The position numbers and the translations under genes were made by a program. This document shows, piece after piece, positions 34,641-46,619 of a stretch of DNA of 64,000 bases (positions are counted from its first letter, which is position 1; each line of letters opens with the position of its first letter). This DNA is from Wyeomyia smithii (lineage: Eukaryota; Arthropoda; Insecta; Diptera; Culicidae): positions 4,836,001 to 4,900,000 of the forward strand of contig NC_073696.1 in NCBI RefSeq assembly GCF_029784165.1, read 5' to 3'. Below the pieces are notes generated by a model. The model was not told the origin of the DNA and ran no database searches. It worked only from the letters and a program-made list of their open reading frames with translations.

Positions 34641-34693
34641 TTTTTTTTTTCTATACACTGCTTTTCCGCTTCGCTTTGTGTTTACAGGTAAGC
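34632..34693 (+). promoter_or_regulatory. Candidate recursive (zero-length exon) splice site
   Basis: A long pyrimidine tract (34641-34683, with TTTTTTTTTTCT and TTTTCCGCTTCGCTTTGTG) ends in TTTACAG (AG at 34686-34687). This is followed with no gap by the donor GTAAGC (34688-34693). A branch-point-like ATTAATG lies just upstream of the tract. Acceptor directly joined to donor is the arrangement of recursive splice sites in long insect introns. If real, this part of the window is intronic in a gene transcribed on the + strand. Confidence 0.4.
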
Positions 34694-37600
34694 AACTTTG
34701 TTGTTATCAGATTCCCGAGGAAGCGCCAAGCCACGTCCCGTGAATACCGGTTTCTGTTTGTGGCAATTACCCGGTGAGCTGCCGTTATTGTTTGCTTCTG
34801 CTTGGCGGGCGAAGATTATCAACCATGGAATTAATTACACGACAGTTGTGCTTCAGTCGGGAAATAAATCAGTAAGTTGCTTCGGTTCTAATTTCATTTT
34901 TAGCATCAACACCAATGCAGGAGGTAAATTAATAATTACCATGATGAGTGACAATAATCGATACACAGTCGTTTGTTTGTTCGATATTTACCAAATCCAG
35001 CGATTACCCGCGAGCTGAACATTATATGGAAACCTTCTTCGCTTGTTCGATTGCATTCATACCAATAATTCAAAATCGCATGTAGGATGATGATGCATCT
35101 TGCTGGTTCCATCATCACCATTTTTGAGCATTCATAAATAATCGAAAACTGAAACCACAAGAGCACCGCATTTTGAGCTTCACTTGGCAGAACAGCGATG
35201 CTGTGAACGCTATGGACGTTACCCCCAGCCAAGCCTAGGCGGTGTGATGGCAACGGCAGCGCATTTTTCGTTTCAATTAATCGAAACGGGGCACAAGTGT
35301 TTTCCTGAAGCACCACTAGCCGAAGAAAGAGGCTGAACAATAAAGGGAAATTTACGATCATCATGTACCGAAAACCTATCTCCAGCTCTCGGCAGAACAT
35401 CCCACACACGTCTGCTTTTGCTCCAATTTCTACACTCGAAGCTCTCTGCCATACGGTGGAAGAAGGAATCTGCGCGCCGGCATCAGGATTTCAAAGTTGC
35501 CTATATATGGCGGTGTGTTTTCTACCCCGCCGGTGCACTGCTACTTGTACTCATCGTACGGTTTAATATTCTTAGATGAGTCCGAGGGAAATTTTCCGCT
35601 CAACTTTAAACGCGGATCAACGAAAAAAAGAAGCAACGCAGCACTGAAAACAAGTTTAGCCGTAAATCAAAAATATTGATCAGTCGATTGTTTGCCCGCT
35701 TCAGAGAGTTTCTTTCCACCGCGCGAGCCCGGGATAAAACAAACAACCTTGTCGGTCGACGGACGATTGCTGAAGGATGAAATCAGAGCACAAAGCTGTT
35801 TTTCTCCCCCCCACACAACGGCGTGAGAGGTGGAAAAAATATGCTGTCGTGATCAGATTCACAAGATTTTTTCCCATATACGAAGGTGAATATATTATGA
35901 ATTTTAGAGTGGTTCGTTGTGCTTGGATTGGATGCATAATGAACAAATGTTTTATGGTCGTTTTTGTTTGGGGGAAGTTTTCTTCTAGCAGTGCTGTGAA
36001 GGAACGTGTTAAATTAAGTTCGAATCTACCTACTCGATTTTGAAGGAAGTTTGCAGATGCTTGCCCATAGAAGTGCAAGTTCACGTAAGTATTTTTGACT
36101 CAACGTGCTTCCAAAAAGTAGTATATTACTGAAAGAAGTTCTTTCTATAAGTAAGCGAAAATTCGTTTGCTATCAAAACTGTTCTCGTTGATTAGCAGTG
36201 CAACCACCAACAATAGAACTGCACTTAGTTGATCAATATCGTAGATGTAAATAGGCCTTGTCATTTCACTATTAGCACAGATGACAGTTGAGTACATATA
36301 AATAAATGTGAGAAATTGGAGCTCTTTTTGATTATACAGGATATAGAACGATTTCGGCATGTTTTCTTCAGCAATCTTCTGCAAAAACCTGTCGAAGAAA
36401 ATAACTGATGAAGACGTTCGATACCCTAATTTTTGTCGTTATATTCTTGTTTTTATTTTCGTATAGATTTTCTAGTGTTTCTTTACAATTTTCGACAACC
36501 AAACGGATTTTTAAAACTATGTTTTTCTCGAAAGCATGTGCTTGCAATTTCACGTTTATAGTTAAAATTTGGGTAATGATTTTAAAAACAGTTAGTGAGC
36601 CCATTTTTCAATTCTAAATTCTACGCAATTATTTTATTGAATAACCTGCATCCAATGGTTTATTTTGTTTAATAATAAGGACTTCCCTTCCCGCCAAGAG
36701 CAAATTTTTTTTGTACAGCTGGGTAATTTAAAAAAAAATAATTGCGACACAAATGGAATGATTTACGAAAAAATACAATCCATTCGGAAACCGCAAATAA
36801 TTATGGCCTTCCACGGATGTATCGGAAAATGTTGAACAGTGAGCATTTGGGTTGATATTCACCCTGTCAGCGAGTTCAGCATCAGGACTGCGGGTGCCTA
36901 ACGTTTCCGGTTTGCGGTTATTGTCGCTGTTGTTTTTAATTGTTCCTTTTCTGCAGAAATTTTCACATTTATTCGGTTTTATATAAATAACCAAAGCAAA
37001 GCGAAGTCTAGGCGTTATATTTCGCAGTCGAACTTAATGAGAAAAATCACGTTATTTTCTTCGTTTATGTTTAAGCATTTATGTAAATGCAATCTGTCAT
37101 AAAATCACGTAAGCAATGGAATCAAAATTTAAGTTGAGAAAATTTTGCTCAATTTTGTAAACTCTTCAACCTCAGAAAATGCTTCTTAAAACTACCATAC
37201 AGTGAAACCATTGAATCCAGAGAAAGAATAATCAAATGTCATGCATTTTCCAGAATACCATTGAACAAAGTCCATCCAAGCTCAAGTTCAACGGGTTTTC
37301 AAGCGGAATAAAACTAACAACAGAAACCCTCCACTCCCAACTCAACAGATCGACATTTTTTCAACACTGACCATATGTTGGTTCAACAAATGCATTCTGA
37401 CAACAGATACAACGACAAGCAGGACCCCATGGCAATATGACCAAAGAAGAACAAGAAAAGGACTCAAGTACCAGAAGAGCCATGCGCATGCCGGAGGAAG
37501 TTGTGACGTTGCGGTAAACACTACTGGAATTGAATAGCAAACATTACATTCCGTATGCAGTCCAGGCTTATGTAAAATGTTTGTGGTATTTGCTAGAAAT

Positions 37601-39600
37601 ACCAACCTCGGTTCTAAACCGACCAGAATACTCTATTATATCTTCCAGTCACATCACAGTCGCGGTATGTGTGCGGGTCAAGGCAACGTGTCCAGATTTC
37701 GTTATGAATTCCAGCCTCGGTATGCAGTTTTCACTTTTGCCTATTTCATGTGATTATCAGCTAAGAGATTGGAGCAAAAGAATAACTATCTTGATGCTGA
37801 GCCAGTGCCAAACATTTGCTGCTAATTTACCAATGACCTCTGGTGACCAGAGCAATGTCATTCGGTCCGAAGACGTCACGATCTAGATTGCTTTTATCCT
37901 CTCGATTGAAACTAATTTGCATCTTGGAGGGCATGCTCTTCTTACCAGTCAACCGCACCGGCCCAGATTATAACAGACATCATGCTGTGTGTTCGTGCAT
38001 TGTCCAATCGATTTTCGCTGCCCTGCCTTCTTACTCTGCTTCCTGATGCAGAATCGTACGGAGACCAGCCCTCAGCCTGTCAGTCGAGTGACCTTTGCAC
38101 CTCCTTTCGGTTGCAGTGGCGCAGCTGAGAACGCAACTTCGAACGTGGGGGTGGCTGGTTATTCTATGCAAATATTGCTGAGCGAAAGGGGCAGCAAAAC
38201 AATGTTTCGGGTGAAATTTATGATTAATTGTAGAACTTGTTTTAAATAGGCTGTAATCATAGTATTTTATGACAGAAGTGATTTCATTTGGTTTTGTGCT
38301 TGCGCTTCTGCTTGTTACAGTCTACTTTTTTTCAAACTTTTCTAATACGGTATAAGCTGTTCATTTTGATGTTATTGGCAATATACGTTATACTAATTTT
38401 AACTGCAATATTTGGCCATTAGTTAGCAAGATTTTTACGAGATTTTGCGGAAGGTTTCATCATAATCCAATATATGAATACATTTATGCTGGTTTTCCAA
38501 ATTTTGTTAAGCACTCTTACGAGAATGTGCTTATCAGTTGCTTTGAAACGAGTAGATACTTCCTAATATGTTATTCGAGATGTAAAAAGCAATGCAAAGA
38601 TATAATCTTTGCACTTATCTAAAGGGGAGCTTTATTAACAAATAAGCACGGCAGATCGTCACGTGCACGGCTTTCCTTTTACCCTGTAACACACAATGAA
38701 CTTTTTTTTCATGTCCGGAGAAGTCTTTCGCATGTAATCATGCACTTCTATCAAACTCCGTCCAAAACTAATTATAGGAAAAATGTTTAATCAAAAATGC
38801 TCTATTTTCGCTACTCTCAAGAGAAGCGTTGAAAAAATGAAGAAAAAAACCCTGTTTTAAAAATTGTGGTGAGATAGTTTCATATTCAAATTATCGTCGT
38901 AACTAATGCGTTTTGTGTGAACAGCCCAAGTAGTTTTTTTGTAATTTTAAACGCCAATGCAGTACGCAAGATCATTAGTAACTTTCTTTTTTCACTTCAA
39001 AATAAGTTATGAAAATCCACCTCTGAGTCTGACAAAGTCAATCGACAATCGTCAGGTGTTAATGACGCTGTCAACCGTCGCTTTCTATTGAAAAACATTT
39101 GTGCACTCTGAGAGTCACATGGAAACTGATCGAAAGTTTTTGCGTTTGACAGGTGAAGGGCAAAAGAAAACGAATGTTAACTGCGTCACTATCTTCTAAC
39201 GATTGTCAGCTGAAAATGACTTTGAGCGCTGACGGATACAGGGGGCTTCCATACAGTACTTCACGAATATAGAGGGCAGAAAGAATTAAGAAAATCAGGA
39301 CTATAATATGTGCCGTAATAGAAAAGTAGGGTTAACATTTTATGACGTGACATAAAATATGTTTGAAAATAACGATTGATTAGGAAAGTGGTATAGTTAA
39401 TTTTTTGTTCCTAATCTTTTTATTATATACTTTATAGCGAAAGAGATTTTTACCAGTCTCAAAACACTGAGAGGCTGCAAGGTGACAGATGTTATCAATA
39501 AAAGTTCAAATAGAAAAAAAATGCTTGAACTCTGAACAAAAAAAAAATAAAGTCTGCACAACGATTCTAACATTAAGCATTTTGCAGACAAATCTGCACA
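34694..39600. other. No gene seen; long unique stretch
   Basis: No repeats shared with other parts of the window and no recognised proteins. Frames up to 157 codons (35409-34936, minus) and 127 codons (36084-35701, minus) lack domains and overlap frames on the other strand. A donor-like GTAAGTATT occurs at 36086. The lack of transposons over about 5 kb is unusual for this window. Confidence 0.4.
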
Positions 39601-39619
39601 GCACATCTGGTGTCCCTAC

Positions 39620-40340
39620 CGTCAATAGAAACAGTTTAATTTGAAATGAACACCAAACGGGATAGAAATTCGTAAGAAACTTTCTGTGGAACTGTTTAAT
39701 CTTTCTCTGCAACAAGGATTGTTTCCTGTTTGTTGGGAAAATTTATTGCTCTCACCGATACACGAAAAAGAAGACAAGTGCAACATCGTGGAATAACATC
39801 ATTATCTGTTTGTTCCAAAGTTTTCGAAATAGTCATCAGAACAGTGCTGTTTGCATTGTGCAAAAACTACATTTCTAGTGACCAACATGGTTTTTATTCT
39901 ATATAAGAGATCCGTCACAAACAATCTGTAGCAGTTCTATTCGTTGTGTTCTCGCTAATTGGATGCGGGATTGCAAGTGGATGCCGTGTACAAAGACTTC
40001 AAGGCTGCGTTCGATCGTGTAAATCATGACATCCTTCTACAAAAGCTGGATAAACTAGGGCTCTCTGCTATGCTCGTGAGATGATTTCGTTCGTACCTGA
40101 CCAGCAGAGTTGTATTTGTCAGTCTTGGGTCATCACATTCTGAGCCATTTACAACTTCTTCTGGAGTGCCGCAAGGAGGCAATCTGGGACCACTTTTATT
40201 CTTACTATTTATTAATGACGTTGCTATTATTTTACCGCGATGTTCCTTTTCGCAGACGATATAAAAATCTGTTTGATTATAGCCTGCCTTGGAGACTGTC
40301 TGGAACTATAAAAGATGCTTAATGCTTTCAGTGGCACTTA
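39620..40340 (+). pseudogene. LINE reverse transcriptase fragment, plus strand
   Basis: Decayed reverse transcriptase core. In order: LFNLSLQQGLFPVCW, SLSVCSKVFEIVIRT, VDAVYKDFKAAFDRVNHDILL (about 39975-40040), SSGVPQGGNLGPLLFLLFIND (about 40156-40219) and FADDIK (catalytic FADD 40249-40260). Frameshifts and stops separate them. The DFKAAFD and SGVPQG-LGPLLF blocks identify an I/Jockey-superfamily LINE, distinct from the two at 28-32 kb. The 5' part of ORF2 and ORF1 are absent. Confidence 0.75.
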
Positions 40341-41090
40341 GGTATCTTCCTTGGCATGATGCTACGAGGCTGCCTTCCTATAAGTACCGCTGCTTGTTAT
40401 TGGGAATTGAGACTTTGAAGAGAAGGAGACTTAACGCACAAATTAATTTCCATGCAGAGGTGCTGCTCTCAATCTCATCTTTATATATTGCTCTTCTGTT
40501 TCCTTCCTGTTCCGGTAAATGTCTATTTTATTCTCTACAACAACTCGATTTCAACATTTTCTTGACGTAAATTGGAGTTTTTATTTGATGTGTTTGTTTT
40601 CAGGCTCTCACACCCACTTTGGTTCTTTACTCAAGCTAAATAAAGTTCGACCGGACGCACAGTTGAATGAATAGACACCTCTCCAGGTAATTATAATTTG
40701 CGATACTTAGTAGGAGTACTCAACAAGGCTCGGCAAAGACGACCAATAGAGTTGAGCGTAGAGGGTAGGGTAAAATTATGAAAATCCGTCAATTACCATG
40801 GTGGCACCCTTCCTTTCCGTAACAGTCGTTGGAGCTGCAGAGGTAAAATCGGTATCTGGCAACAACGATTGTAACACTTCCTTCTTTCCTTCGGCGCTGT
40901 CGCCGACCTATAGAGAGCGAAAGCTACTGAATTGTTGTACATTAAAGGTGGTCAATTAATCCCAAATTAGCCATCTCCCGGTGGTTCTCTGGGCAGCATT
41001 ACTAACTAAGGTCTATCACAGAGAAGTAACTACGAAATGTCGTTAAAACTGAAGCTCGTGAATTAAAGTTTTAATTTGATGCAGCGTTGC
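40341..41090. other. No gene seen; possible LINE tail then unique DNA
   Basis: No features identified. The first part could be the decayed 3' portion of the preceding LINE. Confidence 0.35.
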
Positions 41091-41099
41091 CACTATGTT

Positions 41100-41400
41100 T
41101 TAAATAAATTCCGGCAAAACGAAAATAAAAAGTCTGGCAAAAATCTGGCACTTAGTTTTGGATAAAACTCCTTGCAGAATTAAAAATGAACACCTTTTTT
41201 TTTATCTCGCCGGGCGTAGGTAGGTAAAGGCCAACCACGGCCCATCTAGCAGCAATGACCTTTTTGCGAGACGACGCGGTTGAAATCTGGCAAATATCTG
41301 GCTTATTTTCAATTATCTGGCAGATTCTGAGGTTTATCTGTTTATCTGGCTCGCAAACAGAAATCTGGCAAAATCTAGATTTATCTGGCATACTGGACAA
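41100..41400. repeat. ATCTGGCA-word repeat tract
   Basis: The words ATCTGGCA, ATCTGGCT and AAATCTGGC recur at least nine times in two groups (about 41140-41155 and 41283-41395), with an unrelated insert between. Function unknown. Confidence 0.65.
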
Positions 41401-41499
41401 CTCTTTGAAAGTTGGAAACAATTTTGAAAAATTTGATTTGAATAAATGTGAAGGTTAGTTGCACGCCTATTCGACATTCATCAACTTCGAAGCTCGTCT

Positions 41500-41640
41500 T
41501 TTTTATAATTTGTTTATTTATTTGAATCGGCACAACATAGTTTAGCTTAACGGTGCCAAATACAAAACAATGAGAAAACTACTGTTGTCGTTCACTAGCG
41601 CTTTTTTTTTTTTTGAGGCGAGCACGAGAGTAAGGCATAA
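41500..41640 (-). mobile_element. LINE 3' tail fragment, minus strand
   Basis: ATTTATTTGAATCGGCACAA followed by TTTAGCTTAACGGTGCCAA resembles the left end of the insertion at 59787-60224, which has poly-A-like sequence and target duplications. Only the tail remains. Confidence 0.45.
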
Positions 41641-41899
41641 GAGTTAACGTTTTAGTGTGATGTTGGTGGTCGTTGCTCACTTGTTTTCTCCCTCCTGCTT
41701 GATTTTCCTTAAACAGCGAGAGAATTTATCGGATGCAAGCACGCTAGCCTTCTTTATCTGTGTTTTTTTTTCTATTTTATTCGGGATTCTAAATATCATT
41801 CGAATATTGTAAAATTTTCGACGTAGAATTACGTCTAACGACAACTTATATAGAAGTACAAATTGAAAAACCGAAAACATTTAGAACGTAACGAAAATT

Positions 41900-42110
41900 A
41901 TCCACTTTCAAATGTTTCAGACTCAGTAAAATTCCAACCGGTTTCATTCTTTCTTATAGCAATCGTTCGGAAATGCAGAAAATTATAAGTTTGATTATAT
42001 AAACTACTGTTCTATTGAAAAATGTCAAGCCTTGTGTTGTCGCTTATTGTTTGCTTTCCCCAACACGATCGACAGAATATTATATATTTGGACTATATAG
42101 GAGCCTGCTA
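41900..42110 (+). promoter_or_regulatory. Histone-like promoter block, unit D (diverged)
   Basis: CTATTGAAAAATGTCAAGCC, then a shortened TGTCGCTTATTG segment, CCCCAACACGATCGACAG and TATATAGGAGCCTG (TATA-like 42094-42100) keep the order of units A and C. The CCAAT element is partly lost. Confidence 0.5.
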
Positions 42111-42495
42111 CTGCTCGAACCAATCAGTTCACCAGAGGATGGCCAGCGGGTAGCAGTAGTATCGGCAGTGGATACCAGTAGTGGTGCCTGCAGCGGGTAT
42201 CAGCAGCCAGAATGGTAGCAGTGTCAGCTGTAGGTGCAGCGGCACTACTTCCTCTAGTAAAAAGCGGCAGCATCAGTGGAGTTACATTGGCCGGCACTTC
42301 CTCCCGAGAAAAGTTGCCGTATTTTGGCGACACACAAACGGGGGAATTGGTAATAAAAATCTGTCAGTCGTAGAATTTTCAGTGTAAAAACATCTTTCCA
42401 CTGTGTTTTATTCCCACTGTCGATAACAGCACAGACATGCGGATAGCATCATATGGTATTGAACAATAAACTGTCGTCTTGAGAACAAGATAATA
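42111..42495 (+). ncRNA. Possible non-coding transcript body, unit D
   Basis: A GC-richer body with repeated GGTAGCAGTAG/CAGCGGGTATCAGCAG words like unit B, then AGCACAGACATGCGGATAGC, ATTGAACAATAAA and the degenerate hairpin at 42472-42487 (TGTCGT-CTTG-AGAACA, two stem mismatches). A frame of 68-69 codons on each strand has no recognisable product. Confidence 0.3.
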
Positions 42496-42648
42496 TACCT
42501 AATTTAGGAGTCAACAAGGACGGTCCTATTAAGGAAAACCAAATATTTTCAACTGAAGTAGTAAAAATGAATTTTCCACTTCTGAGTAGTAATCGTTAGT
42601 TTACTATCAAGAAACGGAGTAAGATTTACTGCTGAGAACTGGAAGCAT

Positions 42649-43528
42649 TAGGGTGGGAAAAAGTGATCGATTCCTTTTGGGTCACCAAACAACCCTAAAC
42701 CTACCTGAAGTCGATTGGTTTTGTCTCCGCTTGGCGCATTGCATTTCAAATTTGTATGGAATTTTATATGGGAAAACCTACTTTTTTGCATTTACCTTTC
42801 TAGAGAGCTCAATAATGCTCTAATAAAGCACTACATTATGTTAAAGTATAGTATTCTAGATGCCTTACAACTTTGCAGAGGACACTGAAGAGCTAGAATG
42901 TCTCTAAGAAGAGTTATTGCTGTTCAAAGTTGAATATGTCGATTTAAATGCAGAAAATCTTGTTTCCTGCCAACATTACCAATGTACCGGCGTCAGTAGG
43001 ATTCCCATCAGAAGTAACTTGTCGTTACGAGTTTGTACACTCAGCTGGATCAAGCAAACAAATTTAGGTCAATATTCTAGGTGTAGGAAGAATCTACAAC
43101 GTGTTTCAGAGGTTACTTCTGATGGAAAGCTGACTGACGCCGGTACACTGGCAGTGTTGGCAGAAAAAATGATTTGCAACATAAATTTCGACATTATCAA
43201 CTTTGAGCAGCGCTAGTATTTTTTTTGGGACATCCTAGCTCTTTAGTGTCTTCGGCCAAGTTGTTGGGCATCAAAAAACCTACCATAGGTAGTTATGAAA
43301 CCTATGGTTTGAGCCATTTTGAGCTCTTTAGAATGGAAAATGCATAAAAATTTGTTTTTCCATGCAAATCTTCATATAAATTTGAAATGCAATGCGCCAA
43401 GCGGAGACTAAACCACTCGACTTTCGATAAATTTAGGATTGTTTGGAGCTCCAAATAGAACAAAAAAACTTGGTTCTGGCTTTCTGCTATCAAGTTTCGT
43501 TTTTTCCATATAACGATTCCCCACCCTA
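42649..43528. mobile_element. Foldback MITE, hAT-like (TAGGGTGGG ends, 8-bp duplication)
   Basis: Ends TAGGGTGGGAA and CCCACCCTA. Flanking 8-mers GGAAGCAT (42641-42648) and GTAAGCAT (43529-43536) match at seven of eight positions. The outer arms share GCGCATTGCATTTCAAATTT and its complement. An inner inverted pair (42967-43018 and 43109-43164, with TACCGGCGTCAGT and CCATCAGAAGTAAC) makes the fold continue to near the centre. No transposase. Confidence 0.75.
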
Positions 43529-43536
43529 GTAAGCAT

Positions 43537-44668
43537 CATAGTAAAAAAATCCAGCACCTGTGATTGGTTTCAGTAACTTTGACTAACAATATGTCACAAA
43601 ATTGGCATATCGTCATTTTCGGTCAAAATTTGTACAACCCATGTACCTCCTGCACGTTCTATCGAATCATGTTGGGGCACTAAGAAGCTAATTCGAGGTA
43701 TATGACTCTCGTTCTGTTGTTACTAGGTTGTCCATAACAACTAGTAGATGGAAAACAGAATGCTCGCCAGTGGCAGAAAAATCTTGACTAGTGACTTCTC
43801 AAACCTGTAGCAAGAATTGCTGTAATTCGTAATTCTACGTAACCTTGCGGTCGTGTCTCATGAACAACCTCGTCAACTATTTATTATTCATGAAAATTTC
43901 CTTCTTCATTTTTCCTAATTGTATAAAATATTATCCTCGGGTTGACATAATTTGGGCTTAGGTTCAATTCCTTTAAATCAAGTTTTATCTACCAATTAAA
44001 TCGATTTTCAAAATAATTCATCAATTTTCTAATTTCTTCACATCCTGTTTTTTCTGTCTCAGTATGATCTCCACCAGAAAACGCTTTTTTCAATGGCAGT
44101 TTTTCGATTAAGCTTTCTCCTGTATCCTCGCTGTTTGATTAAAAAAAATAACTGTTTAAAGCAACTGTAACTCCGTGCATTGCGAAAAGCAGATTATAAT
44201 TGAGGGGATGAGTTCAATCTAACCAAGTAAAAAAAAATATTAAAAATTCAATCAAAATTTAAAAAATTATCAAGATAAAACAAAAATTTAGGTTTACTAA
44301 TGCGAAGAGATCAAGACAATGCCTAATTTATTATGTTATTGCTCAGAGACTTAAATTTGATATAATAGCAAATTTAATGTCGATTTCAAATCCTAAATCA
44401 ATATCGAACTTATTCTTTTGGATTATTTGATTTTATCTAGGATTCTGAGTCGGTATATTGTTCGATGATTGCCCAACATTCTTGTTTGTTCATTTCAGTT
44501 TTCTGTCTGTTTTCCATATTATAATAATTTTTGGTTTGGGGTAACATAATTCGGGCTTTGGGCTAAGCTCGACTCAGTAAAATTTAGTGTACAAATCGAT
44601 TCGATTGCGAAAGGTTTCTTCAGCTTCTAAATTTACTAATCCATTCTAAGTCTTTCTCTGTACACAAA
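43537..44668. repeat. AT-rich DNA with a diverged direct repeat
   Basis: A segment near 43930-44090 (TTGACATAATTTGGGCTTAG) has a diverged direct copy near 44535-44650 (GTAACATAATTCGGGCTTTG), about 600 bp apart. Nothing else is supported. Confidence 0.45.
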
Positions 44669-44669
44669 T

Positions 44670-46417
44670 TGACGTGGGACTACGCCTTTGTTTACTATAC
44701 TGGGATGCATTCTGTAAAATTGGAAATGAAACTGGCATAAGTTGCGTCAGATTTCAAACGTTAATAACAGCATAACCACATGATGGATAACAATAACCAA
44801 TATGTTGTTGGATAGATAAAATGTATAACAATTTTGTAATATGCTAGTCATCACTTTTATTCATTGCTAAGCGGTAAAATTGATAATAAGTTTCAATGAC
44901 AAATTTACGCGAATAATGAACCAATTGCATTCCTAGCACAGACGACGTGAATGGACACCATCCGTTTCCTGTGATATTCTCTGCATTAAAATAACGAGCC
45001 AATAGGCCAATTAATTTTTGCTTCCATGAGCTTAGACTAATATGATGTCTCGAAAGTAAAAGTTTTTTGAAAAGTTTGAAACAATCCCCATTCTTAAACA
45101 ACTTCTAAACCTGCTTTCAAAACCTAATAAAAACTGATGTCTTGAAAGAAAACATGCCGGTAAAAGCAGTACTAGTACCAGTGGAGTAAAGAACCGTCTC
45201 TCGTCGTCTATGATTGCAGCGGTACTCTTCAATTCGTACATTTCAAGGAAAAACTGCAATGCTGCTGTTGATGGTGATTGAAAGTTAATCTCATAAATTA
45301 CCATAGATTATTCAACAAGAATTGTAAATTTTTGCAACGGATATTTATTTAATTTTATCTTCGATATTCTCTGAATAATCGTGACCAGATAGTATCGAAG
45401 GAGTAAATTCCACATACACACATTTATAGAAGAGTAAGAGCCTGCGAGTGGTCCCCGTGGTTCTGTGGTTAGCGATGTCGGTCGGCTAGCTCTCCCACAT
45501 GGTTGTGATATCGGGTTCGATTCCCGATCAGGTCGAGGAACTTTTCGAGCTGGAAATATTCTCCACTCAGCACTGGGGCACGGTGTATCGTTGTACTTAT
45601 CCTACAACATGCAAAATGTGCCGAAAACAATATCGATAACGAATTCTCTCAACTAATCTAGTTGATCGAGACCGCATTAGCCCCCAGGCTAGCGTGCGAT
45701 ATTGTTTAAGAGCCTGCAAATGCTTGTGAATTTTTGGTTTATTTACTAAGATTCATTAGAATCTCTTTTAACATTTCAAAATTGTTAGGAGATATATTAT
45801 TATTCAAAGCTTTACCATAATAAACGTATGTATATTAGCAGTCTTCGTAATACAGCGAATGTAGTTGTGTAGAAAATTGTCAAGCGAAAAACAAAAATGG
45901 AATTGTTGATTGCTACGGTTTTGTGCTGGAACTTGTTAATAATTTTGAGAGATATATTTTCTTGTGTTTGCCAATTAATGAACCTCTGTAAGGGCTTCTA
46001 TATTATTTTGAAAGTAAGAACCATATTATAGATTTGATTTGATCAGAGTTAAATAAGACAAAATCATTTATTATAATAACGTAAGTATTATTGGATTTGG
46101 TTTTCGAGGATATAGAGTTAATTCAGACTTTGACGCATTACGAGAAATTCTTGCTGCTTCTTCAACAAGAATGATATGCTTGTGCCTTGTCAAATACATG
46201 TTGTCTGCACAAAAAATACTACAAGCTAATACTAATATCGCCAAATATATACGATATTCTTTCGAGTGTAGTTGAATATATTACAAAAAGTTGATTTCCA
46301 GGGGAGGCTGAAAATAAAAATACGTACAGTCGCTGAGCAAATACTTTGATTCTGTCTGCAGGCTCTGTATATTTTGTAATAAAAAATCCCCTAATTACAG
46401 TGTTTAGTCCCACGTCA
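44670..46417 (+). mobile_element. TGACGTGGGACTA-ended repeat unit, copy 1
   Basis: It begins TGACGTGGGACTACG and ends with the inverse TAGTCCCACGTCA (46405-46417); similarity to copy 2 (58700-61584) then continues about 40 bp further, so the true right end is uncertain. Shared internal landmarks include GAAAGAAAACATGCCGGTAA, GAACCGTCTCTCGTCGTCTA and GTTGATTTCCAGGGGAGGCT. A SINE interrupts it at 45451-45706. No transposase was recognised. A third, shorter relative lies at 56985-57206 on the minus strand. Confidence 0.7.
45451..45706 (+). mobile_element. tRNA-derived SINE inserted in repeat copy 1
   Basis: Box A TGGTTAGCGATG (45466-45477), box B GGTTCGATTCC (45514-45524), T-arm ATCGGG/CCCGAT. 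The body matches the SINE at 31991-32247. Target duplications are TAAGAGCCTGCGAGTG (45435-45450) and TAAGAGCCTGCAAATG (45707-45722). The homologous site in repeat copy 2 (59564-59579) is empty and carries one copy of this 16-mer. Confidence 0.9.
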
Positions 46418-46496
46418 CCATTTCATACAATCCTAGAGCTGTATACCTTGTAGTATTTTATTCAAAATTTATCTGGTCAACAGTTTACAGCTTTAC

Positions 46497-46605
46497 TCTC
46501 GGGTATCTGAAGAAATCAGATTTCGGGTTCGGGTCGGGTACGGGATTAAAAAATTTCAATAGGTCGAGTACGGGTACAAAAATTCCCATATCCGACCATT
46601 TCTAG
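46497..46605. repeat. Degenerate CGGGT-type simple repeat
   Basis: TCGGGTTCGGGTCGGGTACGG and related words, then GGTCGAGTACGGGTAC. A short low-complexity tract, comparable in kind to the one at 20-325. Confidence 0.7.
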
Positions 46606-46619
46606 TATATGATAGTAAT

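Noticed and set aside
34936..35409. 157-codon frame on the minus strand as a gene
   Set aside because: No domain, no splice support, and frames on the opposite strand overlap. Consistent with chance in less AT-rich DNA.
45451..45540. tRNA gene candidate
   Set aside because: The T-arm is intact but there is no closing acceptor stem, and it is the head of a SINE with 16-bp target duplications.
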